A DNA stretch of 17,619 nucleotides from JAEZAF01 sp964395665 (GTDB taxonomy: Bacteria; Chloroflexota; Anaerolineae; Aggregatilineales; Phototrophicaceae), in contig CAYNDH010000089.1 in the NCBI GenBank assembly GCA_964395665.1, positions 1 to 17,619 on the forward strand, written 5' to 3'. Shown one piece after another: positions 1-6,993 of this stretch (the first letter of the stretch is position 1; each line of letters opens with the position of its first letter). The position numbers and the translations under genes were made by a program. The notes under the pieces were generated by a model that did not search any database, was not told where the DNA came from, and was given only the letters and a program-made list of their open reading frames with translations.

Positions 1-137
1 GACATTTACAAAAATCGCTCATGTGTAGGGGTGATGCTGTGTCATCGCCCGCTAGTTGCTTGACCACTCCGGGCGGACACGCAGGTCCGCCCTACACAAA
101 ACCGGCTTGCAGAGGCGCATTATGATCGAAACGTCAA
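1..137. repeat. Dispersed intergenic repeat, copy A
   Basis: This stretch is repeated at 9170-9317. Both copies begin GACATTT and end with GATCGAAACGTCAA, and over the last 46 bases they differ at only three positions, all transitions. The core carries an 8-bp perfect inverted repeat, GGGCGGAC/GTCCGCCC, around ACGCAG. An outer inverted pair of the TGTGTAGGG / CCCTACACA type surrounds it. It holds no reading frame of note and begins 46 bases past the stop of the minus-strand anti-sigma gene. It may extend left beyond the window. Nature inferred: a small non-coding palindromic repeat (MITE- or REP-like), possibly acting as a transcript end. Confidence 0.8.
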
Positions 138-183
138 TAGAACCTGACATAACTATCAACCTTCACCACGCCTGCATTTCAGG

Positions 184-1482
184 CTAGGGGATGTCTACCG
201 TAAAGGTCCACGGCCCCTTAAAGACCTTCATCAGGCCGACCTGTGTATAAAGTTCGGTCATCGTGTCACGCATATTTTCACCCGTGTATTGATCGGTCGG
301 GCGTTCAAGCGGGAAGATGAAGTCTTCATGCCGATCCAGTTCAACCTCGATCCCCACTTCCGCCGCCAGTTCAACCAACTGTTCCCACTTTTCCAGCGCA
401 GCAGACCTCACCTCAAGCTGGGTATAGATCTCATCAATGTGAAGTGTCAGTGTCGCAGGGGACTGCTCGAAGTACATGCTGTACATGTAATCGACACACC
501 AGCGGGTTTCGCTGCTGGCGCTCTCATTCCAGACGCCGCTGCGCTGCCAGCCCTCATATTCGCCAATGGTGAGGGTGATCGGGAATTCATACATGAAACC
601 AGTGGAAACCAGTTCAGGATAGCAGAGTTGAATCTGCGTGATGGATTTGCCGATGCTCGCCTGCGTCAGTGTGACGGTGAAGCCATCGCTTTCGACCGTC
701 TGATCGGGTTCCAGCAGGATTTCGCCGTATACCGGGACCGTAAAGTCGAAGTTGAAGACCAGCGAGTCAAACTCCGCTGGCTGAGGTTCGGCGGTCCCTT
801 CCGGGTTGGCCGGTGTCGGCGTAGGTTGTGGTCTCTGAAGTGTCAGTTCGTAGCTTAAATCGAGGGTTTCAGGCATTTCGTCATAGACCGTCTCAAGATA
901 GTCTGAGAGGGACATATAATCGGTGCCTGCCGCCGTTTCCGGCCCCCATGCTGAGATCACACTCAAAATCTCGTCATCGGGTGTTCGGGTCCCGACCTTT
1001 GTAATGTCAAATGGACAAGGTGTTGAGTCCGGGTGATATCCATGTTGGAAGCTGGTTCCCTGCTCATCCGTCAGCTTTCCGGCCTGACGCTGTTGTAACT
1101 GTTTGGAGTACTGTTCATAGGCCAGCCCGTCGATGCGGATCAGGAAACGGATTTCACTGGTATCGGCGTAAGCGCGTTCCAGATGAACAGTGACGCCGTC
1201 CACGGTCTGACTGATGCCGAGTTCATGGAAACCTTCCTCTGCACAGATAATATCCAGCGGGAAATACGTCAGTGTTGACTGATACAGGGCATAAGCCCCG
1301 GCACTGACCAGCAGGATCATCATCAGTGGGATGAAACGCGCCATTGCACGCCGCCGCTTTGGAAGGGGAGAGGCGGGCATCTGTGGTAACTTCTGTTGAA
1401 TTTCGTTCCAGCGATTCATACTATCCGGTATCTCCTGTTGGGCCTGTTCGTATAAAGCCTGTCTGAGCAGATGATCGTCCAC
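184..1482 (-). CDS. Putative membrane-anchored anti-sigma factor (DUF4179-like)
   Basis: 432 residues. I place the start at GTG 1482-1480, because a perfect AGGAGG (1495-1490) lies 7 bases before it and the sigma gene stops 2 bases upstream. A longer frame back to 1584 would overlap the sigma gene by 100 bases. Residues 1-45 are a short cytoplasmic helical region ending in a basic KRRR patch. Residues about 50-68 form one hydrophobic membrane segment, and the remainder is predicted extracytoplasmic. Residues about 85-130 (GISQTVDGVTVHLERAYAD) resemble the beta-rich DUF4179 domain of RsiX-type sigma regulators. A Pro/Thr-rich linker sits near 220-235 and the end is GPWTFTVDIP. The coupling to an ECF sigma gene is the main reason for the anti-sigma call. 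The family assignment is by memory of the motif and unverified. Confidence 0.7.
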   Translation of the reverse strand: MDDHLLRQALYEQAQQEIPDSMNRWNEIQQKLPQMPASPLPKRRRAMARFIPLMMILLVSAGAYALYQSTLTYFPLDIICAEEGFHELGISQTVDGVTVHLERAYADTSEIRFLIRIDGLAYEQYSKQLQQRQAGKLTDEQGTSFQHGYHPDSTPCPFDITKVGTRTPDDEILSVISAWGPETAAGTDYMSLSDYLETVYDEMPETLDLSYELTLQRPQPTPTPANPEGTAEPQPAEFDSLVFNFDFTVPVYGEILLEPDQTVESDGFTVTLTQASIGKSITQIQLCYPELVSTGFMYEFPITLTIGEYEGWQRSGVWNESASSETRWCVDYMYSMYFEQSPATLTLHIDEIYTQLEVRSAALEKWEQLVELAAEVGIEVELDRHEDFIFPLERPTDQYTGENMRDTMTELYTQVGLMKVFKGPWTFTVDIP

Positions 1483-1484
1483 CG

Positions 1485-2036
1485 TTACGCCTCCTGCTGC
1501 TGGTCGTTCACATACTGGTGCAGCAGACCACGCAGACGTTTGCGTGCAGCATGCAGTCGCCAGCTTATGGTGCCGGGTGGACAATTGAGGTGTTCAGCCA
1601 TCTCGCGTTCGCTGAACTCAAGATAGTAGCGCATCACGATCACGGCGCGCTGTTCTGCCGAGAGCGCTTTGAGGGCTACACCGATGATTTTACGCAGTTC
1701 TGCCGCCTCTGCTTCGCTTTCCGGTGTGGAAAGCATGGTCGTATCTTCGACTTCGATGGTCAGAGACACGAGTCGCTGCTGCTGACGTGCGGCCTGTATC
1801 GCCAGATTGACCACGATGCGAATAAAATACGGCGCAAACGGTCGGCGCTCATCATACTGCGCGATGCGACGATAAAACTGAAGGAAGGCATCCTGCATGA
1901 TGTCGTCTGCGAGATGGGCATCCTGGGTGATGAGGAAAGCGACGCGTGCCGCCTCAACCTGATAGCGGTTCACCAGCCATTCCAGCCCCTCAACATCACC
2001 CTGCTTCAGCCGTTTGACCGCGCTGCGATCATCCAC
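1485..2036 (-). CDS. ECF-family RNA polymerase sigma factor
   Basis: 183 residues, normal for an ECF sigma factor, which keeps only regions 2 and 4. Region 2 covers about residues 20-90, with the DDIMQDAFLQFYR stretch typical of region 2.2 and the RPFAPYFIRIVVNLA stretch of 2.3-2.4. Region 4 covers about 115-172, with ALSAEQRAVIVMRYYLEFSE followed by the helix-turn-helix EMAEHLNCPPGTISWRLHAARKRL that would read the -35 element. The start is GTG 2036-2034, with AGGAGG at 2047-2042 five bases upstream. The next gene begins 2 bases after its stop, so the two are almost certainly co-transcribed and translationally coupled. It should direct transcription of a small stress or envelope regulon while being held by the downstream membrane protein. 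The signal is unknown. Confidence 0.93.
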   Translation of the reverse strand: MDDRSAVKRLKQGDVEGLEWLVNRYQVEAARVAFLITQDAHLADDIMQDAFLQFYRRIAQYDERRPFAPYFIRIVVNLAIQAARQQQRLVSLTIEVEDTTMLSTPESEAEAAELRKIIGVALKALSAEQRAVIVMRYYLEFSEREMAEHLNCPPGTISWRLHAARKRLRGLLHQYVNDQQQEA

Positions 2037-2092
2037 GCTTTCCTCCTGATGTACGGCTGCACACTCTATCTATGAAGTGATGCGCCGAATCC

Positions 2093-2117
2093 TTTGAAAG
2101 TGATGGGCGAAAGTTCC
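2093..2117 (-). promoter_or_regulatory. Candidate ECF-type promoter of the sigma operon
   Basis: On the minus strand GGAACTT (2117-2111) is followed by TCAAA (2097-2093). These match the -35 and -10 of E. coli sigma-E promoters, but the gap is 13 bases rather than the usual 15-17. It lies about 57 bases upstream of the sigma start, which fits autoregulation. The rest of the 195-base divergent gap (2037-2231) shows no clear hairpin or other promoter. Confidence 0.25.
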
Positions 2118-2231
2118 TGATCTTTGGTGCAAACGTGCGTGAAAAGGCATCGTCTGACGTGGTTCAGGGTTTTCAAGTGTGTGATTTTGTAGGACCATAA
2201 CGCCACCCGGACGGAAGCACATCGTGATCTC

Positions 2232-2885
2232 ATGACTGTACCTGACAAACAATCCCCACCCATACCAGCATCCCCCAATCCAACGCCCTCACCCGTCACC
2301 CTGACCGACCGTGTGCGCCGCTGGACGGCGATGCTCACCAGCACGGCAGGGCAGACCGCGCTGAATCTCGGCCTGCATCCCGACACGATTACAATTGCCG
2401 GTTTCGTGCTGGTCGTCATTGCCGCCGTGCTGATCGGGCGCGGCGAACTTCAGTGGGGCGCACTGCTGCTGATGCTGGCGCTGCCCTTCGATGCACTGGA
2501 TGGCGCGGTGGCGCGTGCCATGCAGCGCACGGATCAATTCGGCGCGCTGCTGGATTCTACACTCGACCGCTATGCTGATGCTGTTATTTTTGCCGGTTTG
2601 AGCTATTATTTTGCCGTGCAGAATCAGTTTGAGATGATGCTGCTGGCGTTTGCCGCCCTGATGGGCAGCTATGCGGTCAGTTATGTGCGCGCCCGTGGAG
2701 AAGGGCTTGGTGTTTCAGCGAAGATTGGCGCCTTCAGCCGTTTGGAGCGTCTGGCCGTTATCCTGCTGATGTTATGGGTCCCGGCGCTGTTGGGCATCGG
2801 GCTGCTGATCCTGGCGGTTGGCACGAACTTCACCACCATGCAGCGGCTGTGGTTTGTTTATCGAGCATTGAAGAAAGAGGAATAA
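2232..2885 (+). CDS. CDP-alcohol phosphatidyltransferase (phosphatidylinositol-phosphate-synthase-like)
   Basis: 217 residues. The family signature D-x2-D-G-x2-A-R-x8-G-x3-D-x3-D is complete: D87, D90, G91, A94, R95, G104, D108 and D112. In this family the aspartates bind two metals and activate the head-group hydroxyl that attacks CDP-diacylglycerol. A second conserved block, SYVRARGEGLG then SRLER (residues 150-173), resembles the phosphate-binding residues of actinobacterial phosphatidylinositol phosphate synthases, so an inositol-phosphate acceptor is plausible. Glycerol phosphate (PgsA) or another acceptor cannot be excluded. Several hydrophobic helices follow a Pro-rich start of about 25 residues. 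ATG 2232 is the first good start, although its ribosome site (ACGGAAG) is weak. lgt begins 4 bases after the stop, indicating one operon for membrane-lipid functions. Confidence 0.88.
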   Translation: MTVPDKQSPPIPASPNPTPSPVTLTDRVRRWTAMLTSTAGQTALNLGLHPDTITIAGFVLVVIAAVLIGRGELQWGALLLMLALPFDALDGAVARAMQRTDQFGALLDSTLDRYADAVIFAGLSYYFAVQNQFEMMLLAFAALMGSYAVSYVRARGEGLGVSAKIGAFSRLERLAVILLMLWVPALLGIGLLILAVGTNFTTMQRLWFVYRALKKEE

Positions 2886-2889
2886 ATTT

Positions 2890-3792
2890 ATGGAATTTGG
2901 CCCGCAGTCAATCGAGATCGGACAAATTCAGATCCGTTATTATGGCATTATCATCGTGTTTGCGATCCTTGTGGCGGCGACAGTCGCGGCGCGGCTTGCC
3001 AGACGCGATGGCCGCGACCCGGATCATATCTGGGGCGCGATGTTCGGCGCGGTGATTCTGGGGATCGTTGGCGCTCGTCTGTGGTTCATCCTGTTCCCGC
3101 CGCAGTCGCTGGTGGCTGCCGGACGTGATACCGCGTGGTTTTTCCAGAACTTCTTCAACCCGGATGGCGGCGCGATTGCGATCTGGAGCGGCGGCCTGCA
3201 TATCTTCGGCGCGTTTCTCGGCGGTCTGATCGGCGTGCTGCTGTATCTGCGTGCCAACCGGCTGGCAGTCACCCCGTGGCTGGACATCGGCGCCGTGGTG
3301 CTGCCGTTAGGTCAGGCGATTGGCCGCTGGGCGAATTACATCAATCAGGAACTTTACGGCACGCCGACCACGATGCCGTGGGGCATCCCGATTGACAGCG
3401 CCTACCGCGTGGCCCCGTATACCAGCACGATTGATTACCCGGTGGATACCCTGTTCCACCCGCTGTTTCTGTACGAAAGCATCTGGAACCTGATGGCATT
3501 TATCGCGCTGCTGTACATCTGGAACCGCTTCCGCCATGAACTGCGCCCTGGTACGATTGCGCTGCTGTATGCTGCACAGTACAGCTTCATCCGCTACATT
3601 CTGGAATTCATCCGCGTGGAAGTCAGCGTGATCAGCCTTCAGTTGGGCGATCAGCTCGTCCGCATCAACATGACACAGGCGGTCTGTGGTGTGGTGTTCA
3701 TCCTCTCGGTGATCCTGCTGGTGATCTTCTACAATTCGCGCAGTCGTTATGCAGGGCGCAAGGCCACGCCGACCGCGACCAACGCCGCATAA
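2890..3792 (+). CDS. lgt: Prolipoprotein diacylglyceryl transferase
   Basis: 300 residues, usual for Lgt. It transfers diacylglycerol from phosphatidylglycerol to the lipobox cysteine of prolipoproteins in the cytoplasmic membrane. The Lgt signature G-R-x-[GA]-N-[FY]-x-N-x-E-x2-G is seen as GRWANYINQELYG at 145-157, with R146, N149, N152 and E154. HPLFLYE (190-196) and RYILEFIR (235-242) match the later conserved blocks. About seven hydrophobic helices are visible. Oddity: where E. coli Lgt has the histidine of its HGG block (H103), this protein reads HIFGAFLGG (104-112) with Phe. Other lineages also vary there, so activity is not in doubt from this alone. The ribosome site (AGAGG, 2876-2880) lies inside the end of the preceding gene, which supports coupling. 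A strong terminator follows. Confidence 0.95.
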   Translation: MEFGPQSIEIGQIQIRYYGIIIVFAILVAATVAARLARRDGRDPDHIWGAMFGAVILGIVGARLWFILFPPQSLVAAGRDTAWFFQNFFNPDGGAIAIWSGGLHIFGAFLGGLIGVLLYLRANRLAVTPWLDIGAVVLPLGQAIGRWANYINQELYGTPTTMPWGIPIDSAYRVAPYTSTIDYPVDTLFHPLFLYESIWNLMAFIALLYIWNRFRHELRPGTIALLYAAQYSFIRYILEFIRVEVSVISLQLGDQLVRINMTQAVCGVVFILSVILLVIFYNSRSRYAGRKATPTATNAA

Positions 3793-3820
3793 CGGTTGAT
3801 CCCGACGCTGTATTATATGA

Positions 3821-3861
3821 GGAGCGTGACGCTGTATCGCAACAAGTCACGCTCCTTTTTT
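3821..3861 (+). terminator. Intrinsic terminator of the phosphatidyltransferase-lgt operon
   Basis: GGAGCGTGAC (3821-3830) pairs perfectly over 10 bp with GTCACGCTCC (3846-3855) across a 15-base loop, and is followed at once by six T residues. It sits 29 bases after the lgt stop. This is the clearest terminator in the window. Confidence 0.92.
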
Positions 3862-3887
3862 GCTGATCCGCTGGCCGTCTGAATCAC

Positions 3888-4046
3888 GTGATATTGAAAC
3901 CGCTTTTCATCGTAAGTGTTGTGATCTGGCTCGTGCTGGCTGCCGGACTGCTGCTGGCACTGGCGATCAACCGGACGCTGGCGCATCTCGGCACGGCGGT
4001 CACACCGAGTCTGCGTCCGGGGACGATGCCTGCGATAGTCGAATAA
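3888..4046 (+). CDS. Small single-pass membrane peptide (52 aa), unannotated
   Basis: A GTG-initiated frame of 52 codons begins MILKPLFIVSVVIWLVLAAG and ends TMPAIVE. Residues 5-28 are an uninterrupted hydrophobic helix after one Lys, followed by a short Arg/His/Pro-containing tail. Codon use and GC content match the surrounding core genes, and third positions are GC-rich. That contrasts with the AT-richer gene 20 bases downstream. The frame is open from 3867, so CTG 3879 or TTG 3894 could also serve. No strong ribosome site is seen before GTG 3888. Lying directly after the lgt terminator with no obvious promoter, it could instead be a remnant of a larger gene. Function unknown. Confidence 0.45.
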   Translation: MILKPLFIVSVVIWLVLAAGLLLALAINRTLAHLGTAVTPSLRPGTMPAIVE

Positions 4047-4065
4047 AACAGATGAGGTTCTGGAA

Positions 4066-5454
4066 TTGGCGAAGATCAGCATGATGCAAAGAAAGACGAT
4101 ATTAAATACAACCTGGGCCGTTCAGATCGTCTTCGTGTTTGTTCAGCTTTGTGTGCTGGCACTCCATCCGAACGATCTGCAAGCACAATCAAACCTAACG
4201 GAAATCGTAATCCCTGTATCTGGCAAGTTTGCATTTACGGAGGGGCCAACAGACAGTGTATTAGTACTTGACACAATGACAGGTACTGTAGACACGCTAG
4301 GTGTAAATATAGGACAACCTCTGATATGGAATCCAAATGGAGAGAAATTAGCCTTCAACCAATATGGTGCTGACTTGGCTTACTACGATTATGCTTCGTC
4401 TTCGCTCATACAAGTTGAAACGAGTGATCCTGAAACTCTTGACATTGTGTTCCATCCTGTAGGTTGGTCAGCAGACTCTAAAAATTTTATGTATCTGCGC
4501 ATTATCCTTGGGTCTGGTGTCATGTCAATGACCTATGATTTTTATCTCTTTGACTGGAACACACATACATCAACGAGCATTGGCAACTATCAGACCAATA
4601 TCCCACTTACCGGTATTCGGGTAACTTCTGGATTAGAGGATTTGTCGCTTTCTAATATTAGTCAAAGCAAACGCAATCCGATACGAGATGAGTGGACATT
4701 CATTCAGTTTGAATTATCAGACAGTAACGAAGATGAAGGTACGACTCAGCTGCACTACATTAACATCTTGTGGAATACGATTACCGGGCAAATGATCTCC
4801 GTAGATGAGCTTTTTCCTGATCCTATCACACCATCACCGGTAACATGGAGTGATGACGGGAAATATTTGTTAATCAAAACTGGTGGGAACTCTTTTAAGC
4901 AGCATATTGTGCGCTTTAATACGGATAACACACTCGTTGACAAAGACAGTGCCATCATAGAAGCAGAGGACACTACGATTTCATTTTTAGGTGCCAGCAA
5001 TCTTATCCTTTCGTATGATGGCAACGCGGTTACCTCCAGTGATGACCAACTTGTTTATAATATTGCCGAGATTGTAGACGGTAATTGGGTTGAAACTGAA
5101 TTCTTTCGTTTGAACGGAGCGTATCAGGCAGGCGACTGGCATATCACAGCCTCCGATGAAGAAAAGAAAACACTCTCCTGTATTTTTGACCAGACCCTGC
5201 CTCCACAACTTCAGCCAGATCAACGGGGGCAGGTTGCCTTTACAGGTGGTATTCCTTCACGGCTTCGCACAGATCCCGGTATAGATAGTGAAGTCATTGT
5301 TCAAATGCCTGAAGGCACTGCTTTCGACGTGTTAACGACACCGGAATGTCGCGATGGCTATCGCTGGTGGCAGATCCAGCTGGATGACGGCACGACCGGA
5401 TATGCAGCCGAATCAAATACGACTGAATATTTCCTTGAGCCAGTCACACCATAA
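4066..5454 (+). CDS. Secreted beta-propeller-like protein with C-terminal SH3 domain
   Basis: 462 residues, starting at TTG 4066 with GATGAGG (4051-4057) eight bases upstream. ATG 4081 is a possible alternative but lacks a ribosome site. Residues 1-40 form a signal peptide with a long hydrophobic core, probably cleaved near LQAQS. Propeller-strand motifs of the PD40/TolB kind recur: WNPNGEKLAF (88-97), VGWSADSKNFMYL (132-144) and VTWSDDGKYLLI (259-270). Residues about 388-460 look like a bacterial SH3 domain (SRLRTDPG, VIVQMPEGTAFDVL, CRDGYRWWQIQ, GYAAE, YFLEP), which often binds cell-wall material. Base composition is near 40% GC in most of the gene, well below its neighbours, but rises over the SH3 part. 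This suggests transfer or a mosaic origin. Function unknown; a cell-surface binding role is inferred. Confidence 0.75.
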   Translation: MAKISMMQRKTILNTTWAVQIVFVFVQLCVLALHPNDLQAQSNLTEIVIPVSGKFAFTEGPTDSVLVLDTMTGTVDTLGVNIGQPLIWNPNGEKLAFNQYGADLAYYDYASSSLIQVETSDPETLDIVFHPVGWSADSKNFMYLRIILGSGVMSMTYDFYLFDWNTHTSTSIGNYQTNIPLTGIRVTSGLEDLSLSNISQSKRNPIRDEWTFIQFELSDSNEDEGTTQLHYINILWNTITGQMISVDELFPDPITPSPVTWSDDGKYLLIKTGGNSFKQHIVRFNTDNTLVDKDSAIIEAEDTTISFLGASNLILSYDGNAVTSSDDQLVYNIAEIVDGNWVETEFFRLNGAYQAGDWHITASDEEKKTLSCIFDQTLPPQLQPDQRGQVAFTGGIPSRLRTDPGIDSEVIVQMPEGTAFDVLTTPECRDGYRWWQIQLDDGTTGYAAESNTTEYFLEPVTP

Positions 5455-5466
5455 GCGAATGTCATA

Positions 5467-5488
5467 AAGCCGGATGCACGTCCGGCTT
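5467..5488 (+). terminator. Hairpin after the propeller/SH3 gene
   Basis: AAGCCGGA (5467-5474) and TCCGGCTT (5481-5488) form a perfect 8-bp stem with a 6-base loop, 12 bases past the stop. Only a weak T-rich stretch (GCGTTGTATC) follows, so termination may be inefficient. The remainder of the gap to 5653 holds no visible gene. Confidence 0.5.
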
Positions 5489-5616
5489 GCGTTGTATCAA
5501 TCTTTCATCAGAAATCCCCGCTGATTAGAACCTGCCCGCCCCGTGCTGCGTACATGATGATATTAAAGATAGGCGAGTCTCTGCTGCTGAGACATCCCTG
5601 CGCTTTATGAAGCCTG

Positions 5617-5622
5617 TATAAT
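5617..5622 (+). promoter_or_regulatory. Candidate -10 element of the Get3-like ATPase gene
   Basis: A perfect TATAAT lies 31 bases upstream of the start codon. I could not find a good -35 hexamer at 16-18 bases. The ribosome site ACGGAG (5639-5644) lies 9 bases before ATG 5654. Confidence 0.45.
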
Positions 5623-5653
5623 GAATTTGTATTTGTGAACGGAGTAACAATCC

Positions 5654-6886
5654 ATGCGCGTGATCGTACATACCGGTAAGGGTGGCGTCGGCAAGACCAG
5701 CATCTCCGCCGCGACCGCGCTGCGCTGTGCCGAAATGGGGCTGAAGACCATCGTCATCAGCACCGACACCGCACACAGCCTTGCCGACTCACTGGACAAA
5801 AAAATCGGCCCGGAGCCGGTCGAGATTTACCCGAACCTGTGGGCGCAGGAAGTCGATGCCCGCTATTCGATGGACAAATACTGGGGGCGCTTCCAGAAAT
5901 ACATGGTGGCCCTGTTCAGCCGTAATGGTGTCGATGACATCGTGGCCGAAGAGGTGACCATCCTGCCCGGTCTGGAAGAGGGCGCTCATCTGCTGTGGAT
6001 CAACAAGTATTTCAATGATGGCGAATTCGATGTGCTGATCGTCGATGCCGCGCCGACCGCCGAGACGCTGCGCCTGCTGAGTCTGCCGGATGTGACGCGC
6101 TGGTGGCTGGAAAGAGTCATGGGGCTGTTTCAGGGCTTCGGCAAGATCGCCCGTCCGATTGGCCGCATGCTCGGACGCAGTAACGAGAGCATCCCGGATG
6201 ATGAGGCATGGGATCAGGTCAAGCAGTTGTTCGATACGCTGGACAAGGTGCGCGACCTGCTGGCGAACTCCGAAGTCGCCAGCATCCGGCTGGTGGTCAA
6301 CCCGGAGAAGATGGTCATCAAGGAGACGCAGCGCACCTACACCTATCTGAATCTGTACGGCTATGCGACGGACGCCATCATCTGTAACCGGATCATCCCG
6401 GATGAGGTGACCGACCCGTACTTCACGATGTGGAAGGCCAACCAGCGCGATAATATCGAGTTCATCGGTGAGGCATTTGGCGGACTGCCGCTGCTGAAAG
6501 CGCCGCTGTTCGGCGGAGAGGTCAGCGGACTGGAAGCCCTGCGCAAGCTCGGCCAGCAGCTTTACGGTGACCGCAACCCGGCGGATCAGATGGGTGAGGG
6601 GATGACCCATACCATCGAGAAGAACGAGCAGACCGGCGGTTTTGATCTGCGCGTCCCGCTGCCGTTTGCTGACAAGGAAGATATGGATCTGTACCGTTCG
6701 CGTGATGAGATCACGCTGCGGGTGGGGCCATACCGTCGCAATATCGTGCTGCCGTATGCGCTGTGGGAACTGGAACTGGTCGAAGCGAAATTCGATAAAT
6801 CAACGCTCGTCCTGCGCTTCAGCAACCAGCCCGGTGCGAAGTCAATCGCAGCGGTGGAGCCAACAGAATCAACCGGACCGGCGTAA
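5654..6886 (+). CDS. Get3/ArsA-family ATPase with C-terminal HSP20-like domain
   Basis: 410 residues. The deviant Walker A of this family, GKGGVGKT, is at 8-15 with signature Lys9 and catalytic-loop Lys14. Switch I reads STDTAHSL (36-43), like Get3 STDPAHNL. Switch II reads VDAAPTAETLRLLSLP (130-145), like Get3 DTAPTGHTLR. There is a single ATPase half, so it would act as a homodimer, unlike the tandem E. coli ArsA pump ATPase. Residues about 327-395 (TGGFDLRVPLPF, DEITLRVGPYRRNIVLP, LVLRF) look like the ArsA_HSP20 / alpha-crystallin module found in Get3d-type proteins. No arsenite-transport or ars regulatory gene is adjacent. Handling of hydrophobic clients is therefore more likely than arsenic export, though the substrate is unknown. 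It has its own -10 element and terminator. Confidence 0.88.
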   Translation: MRVIVHTGKGGVGKTSISAATALRCAEMGLKTIVISTDTAHSLADSLDKKIGPEPVEIYPNLWAQEVDARYSMDKYWGRFQKYMVALFSRNGVDDIVAEEVTILPGLEEGAHLLWINKYFNDGEFDVLIVDAAPTAETLRLLSLPDVTRWWLERVMGLFQGFGKIARPIGRMLGRSNESIPDDEAWDQVKQLFDTLDKVRDLLANSEVASIRLVVNPEKMVIKETQRTYTYLNLYGYATDAIICNRIIPDEVTDPYFTMWKANQRDNIEFIGEAFGGLPLLKAPLFGGEVSGLEALRKLGQQLYGDRNPADQMGEGMTHTIEKNEQTGGFDLRVPLPFADKEDMDLYRSRDEITLRVGPYRRNIVLPYALWELELVEAKFDKSTLVLRFSNQPGAKSIAAVEPTESTGPA

Positions 6887-6923
6887 CGGTTTAAACCGGG
6901 CCGCAGAAGTCAGTAAAGTGAAA

Positions 6924-6960
6924 CCCCGTGGCTGTAGATCGTTCAGTCACGGGGATGTTT
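6924..6960 (+). terminator. Probable intrinsic terminator after the Get3-like gene
   Basis: CCCCGTGGCTG (6924-6934) pairs with CAGTCACGGGG (6944-6954) over 11 bp, including one G-T wobble, around a 9-base loop. ATGTTT follows. It lies 37 bases past the stop and 40 bases before the next start codon, so it probably separates the two plus-strand genes. Confidence 0.7.
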
Positions 6961-6993
6961 GTATCTGGTATTTATGGATGAGGTTTTAATGGT

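Noticed and set aside
170..184. GCCTG/CAGGC hairpin at the end of the anti-sigma gene as a terminator
   Set aside because: The stem is only 5 bp, overlaps the stop codon and has no T tract on the minus strand.
1483..1584. 34-residue N-terminal extension of the anti-sigma protein
   Set aside because: It would overlap the sigma gene and lacks a ribosome site, while GTG 1482 has a perfect AGGAGG at ideal spacing.
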